Both the position numbers and the translations under genes were made by a program. Under the pieces are notes generated by a model. The model worked only from the letters and a program-made list of their open reading frames with translations, made no database searches and had not been told where the DNA came from. This document shows positions 6,601-12,994 of a stretch of DNA of 17,496 nt, piece by piece (position 1 is the stretch's first letter; every line of letters begins with the position of its first letter). The DNA is from JAAFIP01 sp043774625 (lineage in GTDB: Bacteria; Pseudomonadota; Gammaproteobacteria; Burkholderiales; Burkholderiaceae_C): the NCBI GenBank assembly GCA_043774625.1, contig JAYVTG010000066.1, forward strand, positions 1 through 17,496, written 5' to 3'.

Positions 6601-7197
6601 ATGGACACTTTGCAACGTGAAATCGCCGCTACTGCTGCCCGCATGGTCGTTGAAGAAGGCCTGGAATACGGCCCGGCCAAACGCAGAGCAGCCAAGCAAC
6701 TGGGCGCGTCTACCCGCAGCGCCCTGCCCGACAACGACCTGCTGGAAGACGAGGTACGCGACTACATCGCGCTGTTTTGCGCCGACACCCAACCTGGCGA
6801 GTTGCGCGCGCTGCGGGCTTTGGCGCTGGTATGGATGGAACGTTTGCCCAGCTTTCGGCCCTATCTGGGCGGGGCGGTGTGGCACGGCACGGCCACGCGT
6901 TTATCGGACATCTATATCCAGTTGTTTTGCGACGACCCGAAATCGGCCGAAATTGCTTTAATCGACAACGGCGTGCGCTACGAGGCGCGCAGCGTGACCG
7001 GTTTGCATGGCGAAACGGTGGACGCACTGAGTTTTAGCAGCAAGTGCGTAGAATTGCACGAAATGATCGGGGTGCACCTGATGATTTATGACCACGACGA
7101 TGTGCGCGGCGCATTGAGAGCCGACAGCAAGGGCCGCCGCCCGCGTGGCGACGCACAAGCGGTGCGCCAACTGTTAAACGAGATGAACGAGACTTAA
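6601..7197 (+). CDS. Degenerate nucleotidyltransferase-fold protein, 198 aa
   Basis: The central segment GGAVWHGTATRLSDIYIQLF (90-109) resembles the start of minimal nucleotidyltransferase domains (glycine turn, then S-D-x-D). The second Asp is Tyr here (SDIY), so normal catalysis is doubtful. The N-terminal helical part includes a basic AKRRAAKQLG stretch; the C-terminus is HDD/arginine-rich. From memory, related proteins sit beside mpl in many Burkholderiales and are sometimes named 'UDP-N-acetylmuramate--alanine ligase', a label with no support in this sequence. ATG 6601 is close behind a -10-like TAAAAT. It ends 10 nt before the tlpA-like gene and is probably co-transcribed with it. Its role is unknown; the mpl neighbourhood hints at envelope metabolism. 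Confidence 0.8.
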   Translation: MDTLQREIAATAARMVVEEGLEYGPAKRRAAKQLGASTRSALPDNDLLEDEVRDYIALFCADTQPGELRALRALALVWMERLPSFRPYLGGAVWHGTATRLSDIYIQLFCDDPKSAEIALIDNGVRYEARSVTGLHGETVDALSFSSKCVELHEMIGVHLMIYDHDDVRGALRADSKGRRPRGDAQAVRQLLNEMNET

Positions 7198-7207
7198 AGC
7201 GCAAAAA

Positions 7208-7819
7208 ATGCAGACCGATACCACCAAAAGAAAGCTGATATGGGCTGGCGCTGCTGCGGCAGGTTTGGCGGCGGGCACCTATATGGGCTGGCAGCGCAGT
7301 GCTGGCGAGCCTACCAATGCACCTGCAGCCCCGCCCACAGCAGCGCCTGTCACGCCTGCTTTGCCACAGTCTTATACACCTGCAGCTTCGCCAGATGCCG
7401 CGCTGAAAGACCTGTGGACCATGGAGTTTGACTTGCCTGAAGGGGGTGTTTTTAAATTCGCCACTCTGCAAGGTAAACCGATGGTGCTTAATTTTTGGGC
7501 TACCTGGTGCCCGCCTTGCATAGAAGAATTGCCGCTATTAGACAGCTTTCAGCGTGAAAATGCAGCTAACGGCTGGCAAGTGGTGGGGATCGCTGCCGAT
7601 AATGCCAAAGCCGTCAAACAATTTCTGGCCAAAACACCTCTCAGTTTTCCATCGCCCCTGGCTGGTTTAGCTGGGGTGGACCTGTCGCGTTCGCTGGGTA
7701 ATTTAGGCGGTGGCCTGCCTTTTACGGTAGTGGTGAATCGCAAGGGTGACGTAGCCCTGCGTCACATGGGTAAGCTGTCTGCCCCGCAAATTGCCGCATT
7801 TGCAGCGCTTGCTGCCTAA
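7208..7819 (+). CDS. TlpA-family thiol:disulfide oxidoreductase
   Basis: This is a membrane-anchored periplasmic thioredoxin-like protein of 203 aa. A basic N-terminus (TKRK) is followed by a hydrophobic Ala/Gly-rich anchor (about 10-27) and a Pro/Ala-rich linker to about residue 60. The thioredoxin fold carries NFWATWCPPC with the redox cysteines at 101 and 104, and GGLPFTVVV supplies the cis-proline loop. The family (TlpA/ResA/DsbE) keeps cysteines reduced in the periplasm, for example for cytochrome c or copper-centre assembly; the specific client cannot be told from sequence. It starts 10 nt after the previous stop, without a strong Shine-Dalgarno sequence, which suggests coupling. In related genomes I recall aroQ between this gene and accB; it is absent here. 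Confidence 0.9.
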   Translation: MQTDTTKRKLIWAGAAAAGLAAGTYMGWQRSAGEPTNAPAAPPTAAPVTPALPQSYTPAASPDAALKDLWTMEFDLPEGGVFKFATLQGKPMVLNFWATWCPPCIEELPLLDSFQRENAANGWQVVGIAADNAKAVKQFLAKTPLSFPSPLAGLAGVDLSRSLGNLGGGLPFTVVVNRKGDVALRHMGKLSAPQIAAFAALAA

Positions 7820-7862
7820 GAAATAGTGGGTATGAATTAAGGTAAGATCGGTATTTTTAAGA

Positions 7863-7892
7863 TGCAAAGAAAGCTCAAAGAGCGCTTTTGCA
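7863..7892. repeat. Inverted repeat overlapping the accB promoter
   Basis: TGCAAAGAAAGC and GCGCTTTTGCA form an imperfect palindrome with a 7-nt centre. It lies between the tlpA-like stop and the TACAAT box of accB, where it could be an operator or the end of the tlpA transcript. There is no T run beyond the stem itself. Confidence 0.4.
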
Positions 7893-7898
7893 TACATT

Positions 7899-7904
7899 TA
7901 CAAT
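7899..7904 (+). promoter_or_regulatory. Putative -10 box (TACAAT) of accBC
   Basis: TACAAT is followed 19 nt later by the accB ATG at 7924, with a Shine-Dalgarno sequence (CCGGAG, 7912-7917) in between. This would give a short conventional 5' leader, in contrast to the abutting boxes elsewhere in the window. Confidence 0.45.
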
Positions 7905-7923
7905 AATTTTGCCGGAGATGCAT

Positions 7924-8397
7924 ATGGACTTGCGCAAACTCAAAACTCTGATTGACCTGGTCTCGGAGTCCAATGTCCAAGAGCTGGAAATTACCGAAGC
8001 CGAAGGCAAAGTGCGGATTGTCAAAGGTGGTGGTGTAGGCCCGGCCATGGCCGCCACACACATGATCTTACCCCAACCGACCCTGCACGCAGTCAGCGCC
8101 CAGGTGGCTGCGCCCAGCGCAACCGCGCTGTCCAGCGCCGCTGCCGACCTGGTGACATTGGCGGGTCATACGATCAAATCGCCCATGGTTGGCTCGTTTT
8201 ACCGGTCTGCCAGCCCAGGTGCCAAGGTTTTTGTCGAGGTAGGCGACACGGTAGCGCTAGGCGACACGGTGTGCATTATCGAAGCCATGAAGATATTGAA
8301 CGAGATTGAGGCCGACAAGGCCGGCGTCGTGAAGAAGATTTTGTGTGACAACGGCCAGGCCGTGGAATACGGGCAGGCGCTGGTAGTGATTGAGTAA
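7924..8397 (+). CDS. accB: Biotin carboxyl carrier protein of acetyl-CoA carboxylase
   Basis: AccB carries the biotin that AccC carboxylates and the AccAD carboxyltransferase uses to make malonyl-CoA, the committed step of fatty acid synthesis in the cytosol. The 157-aa product opens MDLRKLKTLIDLV, as in the family. A variable Ala/Pro/Ser linker follows (about 40-80), then the biotinyl domain with EAMKILNEIEADKAG. Lys123, 35 residues from the C-terminus, is the expected biotinylation site. I chose ATG 7924 because homology starts there and the CCGGAG Shine-Dalgarno sequence is well spaced; an in-frame ATG at 7918 is too close to it, and the open frame further upstream has no homology. accC follows after 46 nt, the usual operon. 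Confidence 0.96.
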   Translation: MDLRKLKTLIDLVSESNVQELEITEAEGKVRIVKGGGVGPAMAATHMILPQPTLHAVSAQVAAPSATALSSAAADLVTLAGHTIKSPMVGSFYRSASPGAKVFVEVGDTVALGDTVCIIEAMKILNEIEADKAGVVKKILCDNGQAVEYGQALVVIE

Positions 8398-8443
8398 TCC
8401 GTCTGCCTAGCGTTTTTATGACTTCTCACACCCAAGACCCCGC

Positions 8444-9793
8444 ATGTTTAAAAAAATACTGATCGCCAACCGTGGCGAAATCGCACTGCGCATCCAGCGT
8501 GCGTGTAAAGAAATGGGCATCAAGGCCGTCATGGTCTATTCCGAAGCCGACCGCGAGGCCAAATACGTCAAGCTGGCCGACGAGGCGATTTGCATTGGCC
8601 CTGGCCCGTCCGCCCTGAGCTACCTGAACATGCCCGCCATCATCGCCACCGCCGAGGTGACCGATGCCGAGGCCATTCACCCTGGCTACGGTTTTTTGAG
8701 CGAAAACGCCGATTTTGCTGAGCGGGTGGAAAAGTCCGGCTTCAAATTTATTGGCCCCAGCCCCGAGTCCATCCGCATCATGGGCGACAAGGTGTCGGCC
8801 AAGCAGGCGATGATCAAGGCTGGGGTGCCCTGTGTGCCCGGCTCTGAAGGCGAGTTGCCAGACGACCCGGCCGCCATCCGGCGCACGGCCAAGCAGGTGG
8901 GTTACCCTGTCATCATCAAGGCTGCAGGCGGCGGCGGTGGGCGCGGCATGCGGGTGGTGCACACCGAGGCGGCGCTGATCAACGCGGTGCAAATGACCAA
9001 GGCCGAGGCGGGCGCTGCCTTTGGCAATCCGGCCGTGTATATGGAAAAGTTTTTGCAGAACCCGCGCCATATCGAGATTCAAATTCTGGCCGACCAGTAC
9101 CGCAACGCCGTCTATTTGGGCGAACGCGATTGCTCCATGCAGCGGCGTCACCAAAAGGTCATTGAAGAAGCGCCAGCACCGGGCATTGCGCGCAAGCTGA
9201 TTGAGAAAATCGGCGAACGCTGTACGGCGGCTTGTCGCAAAATCGGCTACCGGGGCGCAGGCACATTTGAGTTTTTGTACGAAAACGGCGAGTTTTACTT
9301 TATCGAGATGAACACCCGCGTGCAGGTGGAACACCCGGTCACCGAGTGGATAACCGGCATCGACATAGTGCGTACGCAAATTGCAGTGGCCTATGGCGAG
9401 AAACTGCCCTTTACCCAGCGCCAGATCGAGCTCAAAGGCCATGCGATTGAGGTGCGTATCAACGCCGAAGACCCGTATAAATTTACCCCCTGCCCAGGCC
9501 GCATCAGCCTGTGGCATGCGCCCGGTGGCCCAGGCGTGCGGGTGGATTCGCATATCTATACCAACTATTTTGTGCCGCCCAACTACGACAGCATGATTGG
9601 CAAAATCATTGTGCACGGCGACACGCGTGACCAGGCCCTGGCCCGCATGCGCACCGCGCTGGAAGAGACGGTGGTGGAAGGCATCAGCACCAATATCCCG
9701 CTACACCGCGAACTGATGGTGGACGCCAAATTTGTGCAAGGCGGCACGAATATTCACTATCTGGAAGAGTGGCTCAAGACGCATCAGCGCTAA
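8444..9793 (+). CDS. accC: Biotin carboxylase of acetyl-CoA carboxylase
   Basis: AccC uses ATP and bicarbonate to carboxylate biotin on AccB. The 449-aa product matches E. coli AccC in length and numbering. It shows FKKILIANRGEIALRI at the N-terminus, the ATP-grasp lysine Lys159 followed by the glycine-rich loop AAGGGGGRGM, then ERDCSMQRRHQKVIEEAPAP, and EMNTRVQVEHPVTE with Glu288, Asn290 and Arg292 at the expected positions. All catalytic residues I can check are present. The ATG at 8444 lacks a strong Shine-Dalgarno sequence but is fixed by homology. It is operonic with accB upstream and prmA 9 nt downstream. Confidence 0.97.
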   Translation: MFKKILIANRGEIALRIQRACKEMGIKAVMVYSEADREAKYVKLADEAICIGPGPSALSYLNMPAIIATAEVTDAEAIHPGYGFLSENADFAERVEKSGFKFIGPSPESIRIMGDKVSAKQAMIKAGVPCVPGSEGELPDDPAAIRRTAKQVGYPVIIKAAGGGGGRGMRVVHTEAALINAVQMTKAEAGAAFGNPAVYMEKFLQNPRHIEIQILADQYRNAVYLGERDCSMQRRHQKVIEEAPAPGIARKLIEKIGERCTAACRKIGYRGAGTFEFLYENGEFYFIEMNTRVQVEHPVTEWITGIDIVRTQIAVAYGEKLPFTQRQIELKGHAIEVRINAEDPYKFTPCPGRISLWHAPGGPGVRVDSHIYTNYFVPPNYDSMIGKIIVHGDTRDQALARMRTALEETVVEGISTNIPLHRELMVDAKFVQGGTNIHYLEEWLKTHQR

Positions 9794-9802
9794 GCCCTGA
9801 CC

Positions 9803-10738
9803 ATGTTTGAACTGTCCATCCTCTGCCCTGAAGACCAGGTTGACATTTTGAGCGATGCGCTCGAAGCGCTGGACGCTTTGAGTGTGAGCGTGGAAGACGC
9901 TGACGCCCAAACCCCCGCCGAGCAGGCCTTGTTTGGCGAGCCCGGCATGCCGCCGCCCAAAGAGGGCTGGCTGCGTTCGGTCATCAAGGCGCTGTTTGCT
10001 ACTAAAACAGGAGCTGCTGACGCACTATCTACGCTGACATTGCAGGATTTTTTTGCCAATTGCAAAGAATTGAGCCTGGTAAACGTGCCCGACCAGGACT
10101 GGGTGCGTTTGACCCAGTCGCAGTTTGCACCGGTAGAAATCACGCCCGAATTCTGGATCGTACCCACCTGGCACCAGGCCCCCGCCGGTGCTACCAAAAT
10201 CATCACGCTGGACCCTGGCCTGGCGTTTGGTACGGGCACCCATCCCACCACGCGCATGTGTTTGCGCTGGACTGCGCGTAACGGCGGCGCACAAGGTAGC
10301 GCACAAGGTAGCGCACAAGGCACGCACCACGTGCTGGGCCAGCGTGTACTGGACTATGGCTGTGGATCAGGCATTTTGGCCATAGGCGCGGCGTTGTACG
10401 GCGCTACCGATATTGACGCGGTAGACATTGACGAGGCGGCAGTGCAGTCCACCAAGGATAACGCTGCGGCCAATAAAGTGATGCTGAAAGCAGGTTTGCC
10501 TGATGCGGCCCAAGGCCAGTACGACACGGTTCTGGCCAATATTCTGGCAACCCCCCTCAAGGTGCTGGCTCCGCTGCTGTGCGGCCATGTTCAGCCTGGG
10601 GGGCACCTGGTATTGGCGGGTATTTTGCAGCGCCAGGCCGACGAGCTGAAGGCGGCGTATGCGCCCTATCTCCCACTCGAAGTGGCTGACAGCGAGGATG
10701 GCTGGATTTTGATGACAGCCCAGCGAACTGCCGCCTAG
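9803..10738 (+). CDS. prmA: Ribosomal protein L11 methyltransferase
   Basis: PrmA trimethylates ribosomal protein L11 using S-adenosylmethionine. The 311-aa product has an N-terminal substrate-binding domain and the methyltransferase motifs LDPGLAFGTGTHPTT, LDYGCGSGILAIGA (about 183-196), DIDEAA and LANILATPL. It is longer than E. coli PrmA (293 aa). Two of the extra parts are repeat-derived: residues 65-76 (FATKTGAADALS) come from a dispersed repeat copy, and about 162-173 come from a 12-bp tandem repeat giving AQGS units just before the SAM-binding motif. Both keep the frame. The start ATG 9803 is 9 nt after accC, so it is in the acc operon, as in many Proteobacteria. Confidence 0.95.
   Translation: MFELSILCPEDQVDILSDALEALDALSVSVEDADAQTPAEQALFGEPGMPPPKEGWLRSVIKALFATKTGAADALSTLTLQDFFANCKELSLVNVPDQDWVRLTQSQFAPVEITPEFWIVPTWHQAPAGATKIITLDPGLAFGTGTHPTTRMCLRWTARNGGAQGSAQGSAQGTHHVLGQRVLDYGCGSGILAIGAALYGATDIDAVDIDEAAVQSTKDNAAANKVMLKAGLPDAAQGQYDTVLANILATPLKVLAPLLCGHVQPGGHLVLAGILQRQADELKAAYAPYLPLEVADSEDGWILMTAQRTAA
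9995..10029 (+). repeat. Dispersed 8-7-8 repeat, copy A (inside prmA)
   Basis: TTTGCTAC, spacer TAAAACA, GGAGCTGC, then TGACGCACTATC. It is in frame and read as FATKTGAADALS, in the same frame as copies B and E. Confidence 0.7.
10287..10320 (+). repeat. 12-bp in-frame tandem repeat in prmA
   Basis: The unit GCGCACAAGGTA occurs twice exactly and then a third time as GCGCACAAGG. A 12-bp unit equals four codons, so copy-number change would add or remove AQGS-type blocks without a frameshift. The insert lies in a surface loop position between two conserved methyltransferase motifs. Confidence 0.85.
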
Positions 10739-10810
10739 GCCCGTATAGGCCTATACAGACCTATACAGACCCATACGGGCCTGCACAAGCCTGCGTAGGT
10801 CTGTGTGGCA
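10739..10810. repeat. Decaying 10-bp tandem repeat after prmA
   Basis: Seven consecutive 10-bp units resemble CTATACAGAC. Units 2 and 3 are identical, unit 4 is CCATACGGGC, and units 5-7 (CTGCACAAGC, CTGCGTAGGT, CTGTGTGGCA) drift increasingly. The array begins one base after the prmA stop codon. GCCCGTAT (10739-10746) and ATACGGGC (10773-10780) are exact reverse complements, so the first half can also fold as a hairpin. No T run follows the stem. Confidence 0.8.
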
Positions 10811-10858
10811 AGCTGTCTGGTCAGCCACCCTAGCGGGTTGAACGAGTCCGCACTCCTC

Positions 10859-10864
10859 TACAAT
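10859..10864 (+). promoter_or_regulatory. Putative -10 box (TACAAT) before the DUF3426 gene
   Basis: TACAAT ends 8 nt before ATG 10873. TTGAAC at 10838-10843 could be a -35, with a short 15-bp spacer. GGAG (10866-10869) lies in the gap, so this start could be very short-leadered rather than leaderless. Confidence 0.5.
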
Positions 10865-10872
10865 TGGAGTCC

Positions 10873-12036
10873 ATGAGTCTGATCACCCAATGCCCTGCCT
10901 GCGGCACCTTGTTCAAGGTGGTGGCCGACCAACTCAAAATTTCTCAAGGCTGGGTGCGGTGCGGCCAATGCCGTGAGGTGTTTGATGCCAGCGCCCAGAT
11001 CACCACACCTCAAGAAATACGCGTTAAAGCCGCCGCCATTCAGGCGCAGGACGCCACCGCAACCCAGCCAGATGCCAGGGCCGCTGCCCCGCAGCAAAAG
11101 CTGCAAGTAGGTCAGCCAGATTCTGTGCAAAGCCCTGAAGTTGCTACAAAAAAAGTAGCTGCTCACGCACCATCCATGCTGAAAAATGCCGCTTTTCTGT
11201 CAGATGACTGGATCAATAGCGTCAATCCACCTGCTCCGCCTGTGGCCGATGATGATGATGTGGTGTCGTCCGGGTTTGCTACGTCCTCTGCATGGGCTGC
11301 AAGCGGTGCGTCTACCTACGACGGTTTGCCAGAATTGGACAGCCCGCCCAGTGTGCTTCCAGAAGATTTGTTGCAAGAGCATGAAAAGGCCAAAAGCCTG
11401 TCAAACATCGGGGCCCAGACCGGTACAGATGGCGCACAGGCGACTGCCGTGCCAACGGCATCTGGCATGTCTGTAGCCAGTGCCCTGGCCCCCATGCCCA
11501 CCCCCGGCTTTGTACGCCAGGCCCAGCGTGCCGCACGCTGGCGCAGCCCGTGGGTACGGGCTGGTTTGGCGCTGGTGGCCCTCACCCTGTTGGCTGGCTT
11601 GGCAGGCCAGGTCGTAGTGCAAGAACGCGCCCGCATGATCGCCCTGTTTCCACAAACGCAGCCCTGGTTGCGCTGGTTGTGCGTTGAACTGGCTTGCAAG
11701 ATTGAAGCACTCAAGCAAATTGAGTCCATAGTGGTGGACGCTTCTGCCTTCAATAAACTCAAGTCCAGCAGCGCACAAGACGCTTATCGGCTCAATATCA
11801 CCCTGAAAAATACGGCCAATCTGCCGGTGGCGTTGCCGCATGTCGAATTGAGCCTGACGGATGCACAAGACGCTAGCGTGTTACGACGTGTGCTCAGCCC
11901 TGCCGACCTGAGCGCGACTGGCCAGGTACTGGCCGCGCGTGGAGACTTTGCGGGCGGCGCAGCCATCCAGATAGACAATACCCAGTTGGGCGGTGCGCGA
12001 ATCTCCGGTTACCGCGTGCTGGCTTTTTATCCCTGA
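10873..12036 (+). CDS. DUF3426 zinc-ribbon inner-membrane protein
   Basis: The N-terminus SLITQCPACGTLFKVVADQL then RCGQC gives a CxxC...CxxC zinc ribbon (Cys7, Cys10, Cys30, Cys33) of the MJ0042 type. A long Ala/Pro/Ser-rich linker (about 40-215) leads to a single membrane segment (about 227-249), then a C-terminal DUF3426 domain with beta-rich repeats such as LKNTANLPVALPHVELSLTD. The expected topology is zinc ribbon in the cytosol and DUF3426 in the periplasm. The function is unknown; in beta- and gammaproteobacteria the gene habitually follows prmA, as here. I chose ATG 10873; a TTG at 10864 is in frame but lies inside the -10 box. Residues 90-101 (VATKKVAAHAPS) in the linker come from dispersed repeat copy B. 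Confidence 0.9.
   Translation: MSLITQCPACGTLFKVVADQLKISQGWVRCGQCREVFDASAQITTPQEIRVKAAAIQAQDATATQPDARAAAPQQKLQVGQPDSVQSPEVATKKVAAHAPSMLKNAAFLSDDWINSVNPPAPPVADDDDVVSSGFATSSAWAASGASTYDGLPELDSPPSVLPEDLLQEHEKAKSLSNIGAQTGTDGAQATAVPTASGMSVASALAPMPTPGFVRQAQRAARWRSPWVRAGLALVALTLLAGLAGQVVVQERARMIALFPQTQPWLRWLCVELACKIEALKQIESIVVDASAFNKLKSSSAQDAYRLNITLKNTANLPVALPHVELSLTDAQDASVLRRVLSPADLSATGQVLAARGDFAGGAAIQIDNTQLGGARISGYRVLAFYP
11140..11174 (+). repeat. Dispersed 8-7-8 repeat, copy B (inside the DUF3426 gene)
   Basis: GTTGCTAC, spacer of seven A, GTAGCTGC, then TCACGCACCATC. It is the clearest copy: the arms match at 7 of 8 pairs when one G-T pair is allowed. It is in frame and encodes VATKKVAAHAPS within the disordered linker. 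Confidence 0.75.
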
Positions 12037-12071
12037 TCATTCTTCACATTACCCACGAGGCAAATCTACCC

Positions 12072-12974
12072 ATGGCATCCATTATTTGCGGCTCTTTGGC
12101 CATTGACACTATTTTAAATTTTGAAGGCAATTTTGCAGATCAAATTTTGCCCGACCAAATCCACAAGCTCAATGTGTCGTTCTTTGTGCCGGGCATGCGC
12201 CGCGAATACGGCGGCTGTGCGGGTAATATCGCCTATGGTTTGCGCCAGCTGGGCGGCGTGCCCTTGCCCATGGCGGCGGTAGGCCCGGACGCGCGCGACT
12301 ACCTGGAACGCTTTACCGCCATGGGTATTGACACCAGCCTGATTATGGTGCGCCCAGACAACTACACGGCGCTGTGCACCATCATGACGGACAAGCAAAA
12401 CAACCAGATCACCGGATTTCACCCCGGCGCCATGACAGAAGCGCATTTGAATGAGATCAAGCCCCGCGCCGATGCCAAACTGGGCATCATCGCCCCAGAC
12501 GGGCGTGACGCCATGTGGACACACGCGCACCAGTTCAAGGCGGCGGGTGTGCCTTTCATCTTTGACCCAGGACAGCAATTGCCCGTCTTTAATGGTGAAG
12601 AACACCGCGAGCTGATCGCCATAGCCGACTATGTGGCGGTGAACGACTACGAAGGCTCGATGCTGTCCGAGCGCACCGGCTGGAGCCTGGCCGAGATTTC
12701 CAAACACGTCAAAGGCCTGGTCGTGACCCTGGGAGAACACGGCTGCGAGGTATGGACCGATGGCCAAAAAACCGTTGTGGCTCCCGTCAAAGCGGTTGCC
12801 GTGGTAGACCCTACGGGTTGCGGCGACGCTTTTCGCGCCGCCTTGCTGTATGGCATTGAACGCGGTTGGGACTTGGTGCGCGCGTGTGCACTGGGTAATA
12901 AAGTCGGTGCCATCAAAATCGCTCAACGCGGCGGGCAAAACTACACGCTCGACCTGGCTGCACTGGGGCTGTAA
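12072..12974 (+). CDS. PfkB-family carbohydrate kinase, adenosine kinase-like
   Basis: This cytosolic ribokinase/PfkB-fold kinase (300 aa) transfers phosphate from ATP to a sugar or nucleoside. It shows the N-terminal substrate loop YGGCAGNIAYGL (about 46-57) and the C-terminal ATP/anion-hole motif DPTGCGDAFRAALLYG, with the expected catalytic base Asp252. The opening MASIICGSLAIDTIL and the overall pattern resemble bacterial adenosine kinases more than fructokinases, but I cannot fix the substrate from motifs. Cys250 in place of the common Ala or Gly of the GAGD motif is seen in this subgroup. A modest Shine-Dalgarno sequence (CGAGG) precedes ATG 12072. It is 35 nt after the DUF3426 gene and 20 nt before rodA, so it is likely in the same transcript. 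Confidence 0.9.
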   Translation: MASIICGSLAIDTILNFEGNFADQILPDQIHKLNVSFFVPGMRREYGGCAGNIAYGLRQLGGVPLPMAAVGPDARDYLERFTAMGIDTSLIMVRPDNYTALCTIMTDKQNNQITGFHPGAMTEAHLNEIKPRADAKLGIIAPDGRDAMWTHAHQFKAAGVPFIFDPGQQLPVFNGEEHRELIAIADYVAVNDYEGSMLSERTGWSLAEISKHVKGLVVTLGEHGCEVWTDGQKTVVAPVKAVAVVDPTGCGDAFRAALLYGIERGWDLVRACALGNKVGAIKIAQRGGQNYTLDLAALGL

Positions 12975-12994
12975 ACAGAGCCGACACACCAGCC

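Noticed and set aside
8426..9616. Minus-strand open frame (396 codons) opposite accC
   Set aside because: The sense strand encodes complete AccC with all catalytic residues; the antisense product looks like reversed codon-bias sequence.
10188..10215. GCTAC plus a 7-nt spacer in prmA (peptide GATKIITL) as another dispersed repeat copy
   Set aside because: The second arm and tail do not match, and the residues lie in a conserved PrmA segment before LDPGLAFGTG, so the similarity is probably chance.
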